A stretch of DNA of 64,000 nucleotides, taken from the NCBI GenBank assembly GCA_903900705.1, contig CAIUOG010000126.1:1-64000 (forward strand), written 5' to 3'. Origin of the DNA: an uncultured Acidobacteriia bacterium (lineage in GTDB: Bacteria > Acidobacteriota > Terriglobia > Bryobacterales > Bryobacteraceae). The notes below the pieces were generated by a model. It ran no database searches, was not told the DNA's origin, and worked only from the letters and a program-made list of their open reading frames with translations. Shown piece by piece: positions 54,738-62,156 of this stretch. Numbering within the stretch: position 1 is the first letter of the stretch; each line of letters opens with the position of its first letter. The position numbers were made by a program, and so were the translations under genes.

Positions 54738-55091
54738 ATGGAATCTGAGACCAAACCCGACGCTTTGTGTTGCCCGCCGCAACCGACTTATCCGACGCTG
54801 AGCACGCTGGCGCTGGAGGGTGCGGAGGCGGATGACGAACTGGCGAAGCTGGCGAAGGCGATCGGGCATCCGGCGCGAGTGCGGATTCTGCGGATGCTTT
54901 CGAGAAAAGAAGCGAGGGTTTGCAGTCAGATTGTGGATGAGCTGCCGCTGGCGCAGTCGACGGTTTCCGAGCACCTTCGGATTCTGAAGGATGCGGGCCT
55001 GGTGCGGAGTTCGCAGGATGGGCCGCGCGTTGGCTACTGCATTGATTTCGACGGGCTGCGGCGGTTGAAGGCGCTGGTGGCGATTATCTGA
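54738..55091 (+). CDS. arsR: ArsR-family metalloregulatory transcriptional repressor
   Basis: A 117-residue winged-helix repressor. The DNA-binding part is readable as SRKEARVCSQIVDELPL, QSTVSEHLRILKDAGLV and GPRVGYCIDFDGL. It has Cys pairs that could bind arsenite: Cys9-Cys10 near the N-terminus (ALCCPP), and single Cys in helix and wing regions; the exact inducer site cannot be assigned by eye. First gene of arsR-arsD-arsA-aquaporin-arsC, preceded by the operator overlapping its promoter, with a second copy before arsD. It therefore likely represses the operon until arsenite or antimonite is present. Confidence 0.92.
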   Translation: MESETKPDALCCPPQPTYPTLSTLALEGAEADDELAKLAKAIGHPARVRILRMLSRKEARVCSQIVDELPLAQSTVSEHLRILKDAGLVRSSQDGPRVGYCIDFDGLRRLKALVAII

Positions 55092-55119
55092 TGGAGAAGT
55101 CTTTTTTTGTGCAGAGTCT

Positions 55120-55137
55120 ATCGTCAATCGTCGATTA
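55120..55137 (+). promoter_or_regulatory. Probable ArsR operator 2, before arsD
   Basis: ATCGTCAATCGTCGAT (55120-55135) matches operator 1 at 14 of 16 positions, and the 11-bp core TAATCGACGAT is exactly inverted at 55127-55137. It lies in the arsR-arsD gap, 21 bp upstream of the arsD start. Confidence 0.6.
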
Positions 55138-55157
55138 CCGAATTCAGGAGAAACGTC

Positions 55158-55523
55158 ATGCTGAAGCTGGAAGTTTTTGATCCTCCGCAATGTTGTTCGA
55201 CCGGGGTTTGCGGGCCCGGCGTGGATCCGAAGCTGGTGCAATTTGCGGCCGACCTGCACTGGCTGGCCAATCAGGGTGTTGCCGTGGAGCGCTTTAACCT
55301 GGCGCAACAGCCGATGGCGTTCGCGGCGAACGCGGTGGTGAGCGCAACTCTGCGGCAATCGGGCAACGAATGTCTGCCGCTGGTGCTGCTGAATAACGCC
55401 ATCGTGAGCCGGGGCACCTATCCGGGGCGACAGGAGCTGGCCCGGTTTGCGGGGGTTGACCCGGACGCCGCGCAAAAGCCGACGGGAATGAAGCTGCCGG
55501 TGATCCAGTCGGGGTGTTGCTAA
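55158..55523 (+). CDS. arsD: Arsenite metallochaperone ArsD
   Basis: A 121-residue ArsD, which carries arsenite to the ArsA ATPase. The chaperone Cys residues are C12, C13 and C18 (PPQCCSTGVCGPG), as in characterised ArsD, and the C-terminus has another vicinal pair (C120-C121). The start at 55158 follows AGGAG. It lies 10 bp before arsA, which fits direct handover to its partner. Confidence 0.93.
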   Translation: MLKLEVFDPPQCCSTGVCGPGVDPKLVQFAADLHWLANQGVAVERFNLAQQPMAFAANAVVSATLRQSGNECLPLVLLNNAIVSRGTYPGRQELARFAGVDPDAAQKPTGMKLPVIQSGCC

Positions 55524-55533
55524 GGACACTGTC

Positions 55534-57321
55534 ATGAATACGGCGGGGATGGCCGGGCTGACGACGCGGATTCTGTTTTTCACGGGTAAGGGCGGGGTGG
55601 GTAAAACTTCGCTGGCGTGCGCGACGGCGGTGTCGATGGCGCGGGAGGGCAAGCGGGTGCTGCTGGTGAGCACGGATCCGGCGTCGAATCTGGATGAGGT
55701 GCTGGGCGTGCGGCTCAGCGGGACGGCGACGGCGGTGCCGGGGGCCGACGGGCTGTTTGCGCTGAATATTGATCCCGAGGCGGCGGCGAAGGCGTATCGG
55801 GAGAGAGTGGTGGGGCCGTATCGGGGATTGCTGCCGGAGGCCGCCGTCAACAGCATGGAGGAGCAGCTTTCCGGGGCCTGCACGGTGGAGATTGCGGCGT
55901 TCGACGAGTTCACCCGGCTGCTGGGTGACGCGAAGGCGACGGCGGGATATGACCACATTCTGTTCGACACGGCACCGACGGGCCATACGCTGCGGCTGCT
56001 GAAGCTGCCGGCGGCGTGGACGGGGTTTATCGCGGAGAATACGAGCGGGAGTTCGTGCCTGGGTCCGCTATCCGGGCTGGAAACGCAGAGGAGCCTTTAC
56101 GATGCCAGTCTGCGGGCGCTGACGGACGCGGCCACGACGACTCTGGTGCTGGTGAGCCGGCCGAGCCGGGCGACACTGGCGGAGGCGAGCCGGTCGAGCG
56201 GGGAGTTGTGGGAGATGGGGGTTCGGAATCAGCGGCTGTTTCTGAACGGAATTTTCACGGCTCAGGATCGCACCGACGTGGCGGCGTGCGCGCTGGAAGC
56301 CCGCGGGCGGGAAGCTCTGGCGGGAATGCCGGCGGGGTTGGCGGCGCTGCCCCGGACAGAGGTGCCGCTATTGCCGTGGGCGCCGATGGGAATCGGGAAT
56401 CTGGCGAGGGTTTTTGGCGGAAGGGACGAGGGTGCGGCGGTGACGGTGGTTCCCGAGACTCCGGAAGCGGAAGCCGCTGACCTTTCGCTGTTCGCGCTGA
56501 TTGGCGAACTGGAGAAGGCGGGCCGGGGAGTGGTGATGACGATGGGGAAGGGCGGCGTGGGGAAGACGACCATCGCGGCGGCCATCGCGATTGAACTGGC
56601 GCATCGGGGGCATGACGTGCACCTGAGCACGACCGACCCGGCGGCGCATCTGACGGCGACGGTGGACGGGCGGGTGCCGAAGCTGACCGTCAGCCGGATT
56701 GATCCGATGGCGGAGACGCGTGAGTATGCGCGGGCGGTGGTGGAAAAGGCCGCGCCGCAGCTGGATGCGGCGGGGATTGCGCTGCTGGAGGAAGATCTGC
56801 GCTCCCCGTGCACGGAAGAGATCGCGGTATTCAGCGCTTTTGCGCGCACGGTAGCCGATGGGGAGAAGGGGTTTGTGGTGCTGGACACCGCGCCGACCGG
56901 GCATACGATTCTGCTGCTGGATGCGGCGGAGGCCTACCATCGCGAAGTGACGCGGACGATGAGCGATCAGCCGGATTCGGTGCGGAATCTGTTGCCGAGG
57001 CTGCGGAATCCGGAGTTCACGCGGGTGCTGCTGGTGACGCTGCCGGAGGCTACGCCGGTGCATGAGGCGGGGCGGCTGCAGGAAGACCTGGCGCGGGCGG
57101 GGATTCAGCCGTTTGCGTGGGTGGTGAACCAGGCATTTTCCGTGGCGCGGTTTACGGATGCCGCGCTGAAGGAGCGGGGGCGGAGGGAAAGGCCGTTTGT
57201 GGCGGAGGTGCGGGAGAAGTTCGCGCGGCGGATGGCGGTGGTGCCGTGGGAGCCGTTTGAGCCGATCGGCGCGGAGCGATTGCGGCAGTTGGCGGTGGAG
57301 CCGGGAGAGATGACGATTTGA
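55534..57321 (+). CDS. arsA: Arsenite-stimulated ATPase ArsA (two-domain)
   Basis: A 595-residue double-domain ATPase. Two Walker A loops are intact: G18-KGGVGK-T25 and G338-KGGVGK-T345. Both halves have the DTAPTGHT signal element. The three Cys that form the metalloid site in plasmid R773 ArsA have equivalents at C116 (GACTVEIAAF), C175 (SSCLGPLSG) and C426 (SPCTEEIAVF). ArsA normally powers the ArsB permease, but no arsB or acr3 is in this operon; the next gene is an aquaporin. The stop overlaps the aquaporin start. Confidence 0.95.
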   Translation: MNTAGMAGLTTRILFFTGKGGVGKTSLACATAVSMAREGKRVLLVSTDPASNLDEVLGVRLSGTATAVPGADGLFALNIDPEAAAKAYRERVVGPYRGLLPEAAVNSMEEQLSGACTVEIAAFDEFTRLLGDAKATAGYDHILFDTAPTGHTLRLLKLPAAWTGFIAENTSGSSCLGPLSGLETQRSLYDASLRALTDAATTTLVLVSRPSRATLAEASRSSGELWEMGVRNQRLFLNGIFTAQDRTDVAACALEARGREALAGMPAGLAALPRTEVPLLPWAPMGIGNLARVFGGRDEGAAVTVVPETPEAEAADLSLFALIGELEKAGRGVVMTMGKGGVGKTTIAAAIAIELAHRGHDVHLSTTDPAAHLTATVDGRVPKLTVSRIDPMAETREYARAVVEKAAPQLDAAGIALLEEDLRSPCTEEIAVFSAFARTVADGEKGFVVLDTAPTGHTILLLDAAEAYHREVTRTMSDQPDSVRNLLPRLRNPEFTRVLLVTLPEATPVHEAGRLQEDLARAGIQPFAWVVNQAFSVARFTDAALKERGRRERPFVAEVREKFARRMAVVPWEPFEPIGAERLRQLAVEPGEMTI

Positions 57322-57980
57322 GAAGAATTGTGGCGGAGATGGTGGGGACGGCGTTGCTGCTGGCGACGGTGGTGGGGTCCGGAATCATGGGAGAGCGGCT
57401 CTCCGGGGGCAATGTGGCGATTGCGCTGCTGGCGAATACGCTGGCGACGGGAGCGATGCTGGTGGCGCTGATTCTGACGTTCGGGCCGATTTCCGGAGCC
57501 CATTTCAATCCGGCGGTGACGCTGGCGGACGCTTACCAGGGCGGCATTCGGTGGCGCGAGACGCCGGGGTACGTTGTGGCGCAGGTGGTGGGCGCATTTG
57601 CGGGAGTGGCCACGGCGCATGTGATGTTCGGCGAGCCGGTGTTCAGCGTGTCCCGCCATGTGAGAGCCGGGTGCGCGCAGATGTTCAGCGAGTTTGTGGC
57701 GACGTTCGGACTGCTGGCGGTGATCCTGGGGTGCGGGCGGGCGCGGGCGGCGGCGACGCCGTTCGCGGTGGGCGCGTATATTACGGGCGCGTACTGGTTC
57801 ACGGCGTCGACATCGTTTGCGAATCCGGCGGTGACACTGGCGCGGTCGGCGAGCGATACGTTTGCGGGAATCCGGCCGGTGGATGCGCCTGGGTTTATTG
57901 CGGCGCAGCTGGCGGGGGCGGCGTCGGCGACGATACTATTCCGGTGGCTTCATTCCGTGGAGAGGGAAAACAGTTTATGA
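57318..57980 (+). CDS. Aquaporin / aquaglyceroporin (AqpS-like)
   Basis: A 220-residue major intrinsic protein with six membrane segments. The two NPA boxes are readable (HFNPAVTLADAY and FANPAVTLARS). The start is a TTG overlapping the arsA stop (TTGA). In Sinorhizobium meliloti the aquaglyceroporin AqpS in the ars operon lets arsenite flow out down its gradient after reduction by ArsC. Here it stands between arsA and arsC, with no other exporter in the operon, so a similar channel role is the natural reading. Whether ArsA can act on a channel is not established. Confidence 0.9.
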   Translation: MRRIVAEMVGTALLLATVVGSGIMGERLSGGNVAIALLANTLATGAMLVALILTFGPISGAHFNPAVTLADAYQGGIRWRETPGYVVAQVVGAFAGVATAHVMFGEPVFSVSRHVRAGCAQMFSEFVATFGLLAVILGCGRARAAATPFAVGAYITGAYWFTASTSFANPAVTLARSASDTFAGIRPVDAPGFIAAQLAGAASATILFRWLHSVERENSL

Positions 57981-58417
57981 ACAACAGGAAACGAGTGCTG
58001 ATTCTCTGCACGGGGAATTCGGCCAGAAGCCAGATGGCGGAAGGCTTGCTTCGGCACGACGCGGGGGAGCGGTTTGAGGTGGAGAGCGCGGGGACGAAGG
58101 CGAGCCATGTGCGGCCGGAGGCGATCCAGGCGATGGGTGAAGTGGGTATCGATCTTTCCGGACACCGATCGAAGAACGTGAGCGAATTCGAGGGGCAGAA
58201 GTTCGATTTCGTGATTACGGTGTGCGACAACGCGCGGGAGACGTGTCCGGTGTTTTTCGGAACGGCGGAGCGACTGCACCACAGTTTTGAAGATCCGCCA
58301 CCGCCGAACACCGGTACGGAGGAGGAACGGCTGGTGATCTTCCGACGGGTGCGGGATGAGTTGCGGCAGTGGCTGCGGGAGTTCGCGCGGAGCCACGATG
58401 GCGGCGACCGGGGGTAA
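57977..58417 (+). CDS. arsC: Arsenate reductase, thioredoxin-linked low-molecular-weight phosphatase type
   Basis: A 146-residue ArsC of the low-molecular-weight tyrosine phosphatase fold. The P-loop is LILCTGNSARSQMAEG (CxxxxxR with Ser), and the second and third Cys are in VITVCDNARETCPVFFG. The Asp of the catalytic loop is in FEDPPPPN. It reduces arsenate to arsenite using thioredoxin. The start overlaps the aquaporin stop (ATGA). It is unrelated in fold to the ArsC at 27.5 kb. Confidence 0.93.
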   Translation: MNNRKRVLILCTGNSARSQMAEGLLRHDAGERFEVESAGTKASHVRPEAIQAMGEVGIDLSGHRSKNVSEFEGQKFDFVITVCDNARETCPVFFGTAERLHHSFEDPPPPNTGTEEERLVIFRRVRDELRQWLREFARSHDGGDRG

Positions 58418-58423
58418 ATGGTT

Positions 58424-58440
58424 CCGGTAATTTTTACCGG
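58424..58440. promoter_or_regulatory. Palindromic upstream site, copy 1 (candidate enhancer for the sigma-54 activator)
   Basis: CCGGTAATTTTTACCGG is a perfect inverted repeat: 7-bp arms with a 3-bp spacer. It is centred about 60 bp upstream of the -24 element of the next gene. A 15/17 copy lies at 63648-63664 upstream of another sigma-54-like promoter, next to an NtrC-type regulator gene. Confidence 0.65.
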
Positions 58441-58491
58441 GAGCGGGCTGCTGTTTCGGATGAAGTGTTGAAAACAAAAGGCCGGCGGGCC

Positions 58492-58507
58492 TGGACCTTC
58501 GCGTGCA
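58492..58507 (+). promoter_or_regulatory. Sigma-54-type -24/-12 promoter, copy 1
   Basis: TGGACCTTCGCGTGCA has GG at 58493-58494 and GC at 58505-58506 with exactly 10 bp between, the invariant sigma-54 spacing. It differs from TGGCACG-N4-TTGCW at several other positions. The predicted start at about 58518 gives a 13-nt leader holding the GGAGG. Confidence 0.5.
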
Positions 58508-58530
58508 GTTTGCATGGCCGGAGGTTCATC

Positions 58531-59376
58531 ATGAACAGAATTCATTACGGCTTCTCATTACTGGGCGCAGGTTTGCTGACGGCGGGCGGCGTGACGACGT
58601 ACGAACACTCGCGGACGAACGCGCTTGAAGGGCAACTGCGCGAGGCGAAGGCCACCGTGGCGAGCGTGGACGCGCGGTCGCGCGAGGTGGAGGCCCGGTG
58701 GCAGAACGCGATGGCGGAGCTGCGCAGTGAGATGGATCAGACGCGGGACCAGACCGGCAAGGACGTGGCGCAGGTCTCGCGGCGGGCGGTGCAGGCGGCG
58801 CAGAGCCAGACGCGGCGGATCAGCCAGCAGCTGAGCGAAGTGAAAGAGAACCTGCAGACGACTTCCACGGCGGTCCAGGGGATTGCGAGCGAGGTGGGCG
58901 CGGTGAAGACCGACGTGACCACGGTGCGGTCCGACGTGAACGCGGTGAAGACCGATGTTGCGACGGCGCAGACCGACATCAACGACACGAAGAATACGCT
59001 GCAGCGCGCGAAGGGAGACCTGGGGGAACTGAGCGGGCTGATTGCGACGAACTCCGAGGAGATCAAGCAGCTGCGGGCGCTGGGTGACCGGAACATCTAT
59101 GAGTTCACGCTGGCGCGGGGGACGATGCAGAAGGTGGGCGATATCCAGGTGCGGCTGAAGAAGTCGGACAAATCGAAGAACCGGTTCACGCTGGATGTGC
59201 TGGCGGACGACAAGCGGGTGGAGAAGAAGGACCGGACGGTGAACGAGCCGGTGCAGTTTTACACGGCGGGCGCGACGCGGCCGTACGAGATTGTGGTGAA
59301 CCAGGTGCTGGGCGACAAGGTGGTGGGATACCTTGCAACGCCGAAGGTGTTGAGTTCGCGGACGCAGATGCGGTAG
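58531..59376 (+). CDS. Membrane-anchored coiled-coil protein of unknown function
   Basis: A 281-residue protein. The ATG at 58531 follows GGAGG; an N-terminal membrane/signal segment (YGFSLLGAGLLTAGGV) is followed by a long coiled coil (about 25-185) with heptad repeats of the type VKTDV/VRSDV/VATAQTDI around 115-150. The C-terminal ~100 residues (FTLARGTMQKVGDIQVRLKKSDKSKNRFTLDVLADD) look like a small beta-domain, unrecognised. The gene is preceded by a 17-bp palindrome and sigma-54-like promoter, with the next gene 10 bp downstream, so both are probably expressed under control of the neighbouring two-component system. Confidence 0.75.
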   Translation: MNRIHYGFSLLGAGLLTAGGVTTYEHSRTNALEGQLREAKATVASVDARSREVEARWQNAMAELRSEMDQTRDQTGKDVAQVSRRAVQAAQSQTRRISQQLSEVKENLQTTSTAVQGIASEVGAVKTDVTTVRSDVNAVKTDVATAQTDINDTKNTLQRAKGDLGELSGLIATNSEEIKQLRALGDRNIYEFTLARGTMQKVGDIQVRLKKSDKSKNRFTLDVLADDKRVEKKDRTVNEPVQFYTAGATRPYEIVVNQVLGDKVVGYLATPKVLSSRTQMR

Positions 59377-59386
59377 GAGGCATGGG

Positions 59387-60052
59387 ATGAAACCGAAAAG
59401 CATACTGATTGGGGTTGCGGCGGTGATTCTGGTGGCGGGTTATGGACTGGGGCGGGCGCGGGCTTCGGGGGTGGGTCCGGCGACGCCCGCGAGCACAGCG
59501 CCTGTTCAGACAAGGCCAGGTCCGGCACCGGTGGTGAGACCGGCGGTGGTGATTCCGAAGGGGACGATGTTGCACGTCCGCCTGAACGAAGCGCTGGGAA
59601 CGGCGACGAGCCGGCCGGGGGAGCGGTTTGACGCGACGCTGACGGAGCCGCTGTTGGCGAATGGCGTGACGGTGGTCCCGCGCGGGACACAGGTGAGCGG
59701 ACTGGTGCGGGAGGCGATGCCTTCGGGGCGGCTGAAGGGGCGCGCGGTGCTGATGCTGGCGCTGGAGAGCATTGAGATGAACGGGCGGCGGATTCCGATC
59801 CAGACGCGGGCATTCACGGAGACGTCCGGCCGGCACAGGAAGCGGAACAGCTGGTGGCTGGGCGGCGGCGCGGGCACGGGTGCGCTGATTGGCGGGCTGG
59901 CGGGCGGCGGCGCGGGGCTGGCGATCGGAGCGGGGAGCGGGGCGGCGGTGGGCCTGACGGGCGCGCTGCTGACGGGCCGGAAACAGGTTCGGCTGCCGGC
60001 GGAGGCGGTGGTCGGATTCCGTCTGGAGCAGCCGGTGACGATTCACGGCTGA
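59387..60052 (+). CDS. Exported or membrane-anchored protein with glycine-zipper segment
   Basis: A 221-residue protein: an N-terminal membrane/signal segment (ILIGVAAVILVAGYGLGRA), a Pro/Ala-rich linker, a conserved-looking beta-domain (IPKGTMLHVRLNEALGTATSRPGERFDATL), and a glycine-zipper helix pair (LGGGAGTGALIGGLAGGGAGLAIGAGSG) near 158-185 that may insert in a membrane. A similar build is common in Acidobacteria hypotheticals. It is 10 bp after the coiled-coil gene and ends at a terminator shared with the convergent lipoprotein gene. Confidence 0.72.
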   Translation: MKPKSILIGVAAVILVAGYGLGRARASGVGPATPASTAPVQTRPGPAPVVRPAVVIPKGTMLHVRLNEALGTATSRPGERFDATLTEPLLANGVTVVPRGTQVSGLVREAMPSGRLKGRAVLMLALESIEMNGRRIPIQTRAFTETSGRHRKRNSWWLGGGAGTGALIGGLAGGGAGLAIGAGSGAAVGLTGALLTGRKQVRLPAEAVVGFRLEQPVTIHG

Positions 60053-60073
60053 AGCCCCGGGACGGGAGCGGTG

Positions 60074-60105
60074 AAAAAGGGCGGCGCGAAAGCGCCGCCC
60101 TTTTT
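60074..60105. terminator. Bidirectional terminator between the glycine-zipper and lipoprotein genes
   Basis: A perfect 14-bp stem (60074-60087 with 60092-60105) with a GAAA tetraloop is flanked by A and T runs. The lipoprotein stop TAA (minus strand, 60105-60107) overlaps its base, so this serves both convergent operons. Confidence 0.92.
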
Positions 60106-60587
60106 TATTTGGGAAGAGTGCGGAGGAGATCCTGCCCGAGGAGGTCCGCGCGGCGGGCGAGCTGGAGGGCGGTAGCGGGATCGTTGTCGCGGGTGGCGGC
60201 GGCCTGCGACACGAAGCTCTGCATTCTTTCGAGCGTTTCCCGCTGGGCTGGATTCAGGGGCTGGCGGGAGGCGCGGGCGACGGTGGCGCGGGCGCTGGTC
60301 AGCAGCTGATCGAGTTCCCGCAGGTACTGGCGGTTGGTGGCGGGAGGCAGCAGGACGCTGAGAGGGGCGGGGGGCGGCGGGGGCGTGGGCGGTTTTACGG
60401 CAGGGGTGGCGGGCTTTTTGGGGAGCCGTCTGGTGGGGGCCGGTTTGGCGGGAGCCGGCGTGGTGGCGGCGGGGGCAGGCGCGGGCGCGGGCGGAGTCGG
60501 TACGGGAATGAGCGGTTTTTTGTGGGCGGCGCAGCCGGCGAGCGTGAGGCTGAAGAGGCCCGCGCAGAGGCAGAGATGGCTTTTCAC
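60105..60587 (-). CDS. Lipoprotein with Pro/Ala-rich linker
   Basis: A 160-residue lipoprotein: the lipobox LAGC (Cys18) follows a hydrophobic signal, then comes a ~55-residue Pro/Ala/Lys-rich spacer that could cross the periplasm, then a helical C-terminal domain (RQYLRELDQLLTSARATVARA) with no family recognised. Its start overlaps the histidine kinase stop by 4 bp, so it belongs to the regulator-kinase operon and may form part of the sensing system. That role is inferred only from the gene order. Confidence 0.8.
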   Translation of the reverse strand: MKSHLCLCAGLFSLTLAGCAAHKKPLIPVPTPPAPAPAPAATTPAPAKPAPTRRLPKKPATPAVKPPTPPPPPAPLSVLLPPATNRQYLRELDQLLTSARATVARASRQPLNPAQRETLERMQSFVSQAAATRDNDPATALQLARRADLLGQDLLRTLPK

Positions 60588-62140
60588 GGGAGGCGCTCCG
60601 GGGCCGCGAGAGGCAGCTTTACTTCGAACACAGTTCCCTTCCCCATTTCACTCTCCACTCCGATTGTCCCGCCATGGAGGTGGACGGCGCGGAAGGCCAT
60701 GGCGAGGCCGATTCCGGTGCCGCTGGTTTTGGTGGTGAAGTAGAGCTCAAAGATGCGTTCGAGGTGAGCGGGGGGGATGCCGGGGCCGGTGTCGGCGAGT
60801 TGAATTCCGCAGAGACCGGCGTCCCGGGTGACGTGGATATCGAGGCGGCCGCCGTGCTCCATGGCTTCGATGGCGTTGACGGCGATGTTGAGAAGGGCCT
60901 GGCGGAGGAGGCCGGCGTCGGCTTTGACGATGGCGGGTTGGGCGGGGTGATGGAGGTGGACGGTGATGCCGCGGAAGCGGGCGTCGGGTTCGAGGAGGTC
61001 GAGCATGCGGGCGATGTCGGCGGAGATGTCGAGGTCGGCGAGGTTGAGTTCGACGGGGCGGTTGAAGTCGAGGAAGGTGCGCACGACGCGGTCGAGGCGG
61101 ACGATTTCCTCGGTGAGGATGGCGAATTCATCCTCCGCGCCGGGGGAGTCTTCGGCGATGCGGTCGCGGAGCATTTCGAGGCGGAGGGCGATGGAGTTGA
61201 GGGGATTTTTGATTTCGTGGGCGACGCCGCGGGTGAGGCTGTTGATGGCGGTGAGGCGGCGGGCGAGGGCGATCTGGGCTTCGAGGCTGGCGCGGGAACC
61301 GGCGTCGAGTTGTTGCAGTGCGCCGTCGAGATCTGTACGCAACTGGCTGGCGTCGGCGCGGGCTCCGCGGAACTGTTCGCCGAGGAGGCTGAGTTTGGAT
61401 TCGATGAGGGCGAGTTCGGGCGAATCGTGGCGGCCGGGGGGCTGCTGAATGGGTTTGCCCACGGCGATGTCGTCGATGAGGTGGGCGATGCGGGCGAGGG
61501 GGCGAAGGGCGAGGTTCGCGGAAAAGAAGGCCAGGCCGAGAGCGAGGATGAAAGCCGCGGCGGAGGCGATGGCGAGGTCGCGGAGCCTGGGCAGAGTGGC
61601 GGCGCGAAGGAGCACGGGGGAGACGAGGACCTGGACGACGAGGAGAGGCGCGGGGTCGCCTTTGACGCCGAGGGAGACGCGGGTTTCGTAGTCCTCGTGG
61701 CCGGCGAGGAGGGCCTGGAGGCGGAGAAGGGCGCCGTGGTCGCGGAGCACGCGGAGGTCGGGACGGCGGGCGAGGGGCAGGAAACGACGGCGGGGATTGG
61801 AGGAGGCGAGGGTGATGCCTGCGCGGTTGGCGACGTTGATTTCGACGATGGCGCGGGACTGAGCCATGGTTTGTTCGAGGATGGCGGCGAGGTCCGTGTC
61901 ATCGGCCAGGAGGCGATCCCAGGAGGCGCGGGCGGGGGTTGAGGGGGCGGAACCGCCGGATGCGGAACCGAGGCGGCGCAGGAGGAAAGACTGGATCTCT
62001 CCGGCTGCGCCTTCGGAGCTGGAGGCGGCGGTTTCGAGTGAGGCTTCGGTGATGCTGCTGAGACTGAGCCCGGTCAGGGTTGCGGCGACGATGGCAACCA
62101 TGGCGGCGGTGACGGAGAGTAGCCGCACGCGGAGTGTCAT
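60584..62140 (-). CDS. Membrane sensor histidine kinase (NtrB/PrsK-like partner of the sigma-54 regulator)
   Basis: A 518-residue kinase. Membrane segments are at about 7-30 and 185-208, with an intervening ~150-residue periplasmic sensor domain. A HAMP-like segment follows (LALRPLARIAHLIDDIAVG), then the phosphoacceptor His in GVAHEIKNPLNSIALRLEML, the N box (LLNIAVNAIEAME) and the G boxes DTGPGIPPAH and GTGIGLAMAF. It sits 16 bp downstream of the response-regulator gene, which it should phosphorylate. The signal is unknown. Confidence 0.93.
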   Translation of the reverse strand: MTLRVRLLSVTAAMVAIVAATLTGLSLSSITEASLETAASSSEGAAGEIQSFLLRRLGSASGGSAPSTPARASWDRLLADDTDLAAILEQTMAQSRAIVEINVANRAGITLASSNPRRRFLPLARRPDLRVLRDHGALLRLQALLAGHEDYETRVSLGVKGDPAPLLVVQVLVSPVLLRAATLPRLRDLAIASAAAFILALGLAFFSANLALRPLARIAHLIDDIAVGKPIQQPPGRHDSPELALIESKLSLLGEQFRGARADASQLRTDLDGALQQLDAGSRASLEAQIALARRLTAINSLTRGVAHEIKNPLNSIALRLEMLRDRIAEDSPGAEDEFAILTEEIVRLDRVVRTFLDFNRPVELNLADLDISADIARMLDLLEPDARFRGITVHLHHPAQPAIVKADAGLLRQALLNIAVNAIEAMEHGGRLDIHVTRDAGLCGIQLADTGPGIPPAHLERIFELYFTTKTSGTGIGLAMAFRAVHLHGGTIGVESEMGKGTVFEVKLPLAAPERLP

Positions 62141-62156
62141 GTTGGTCTCCTGAGGG

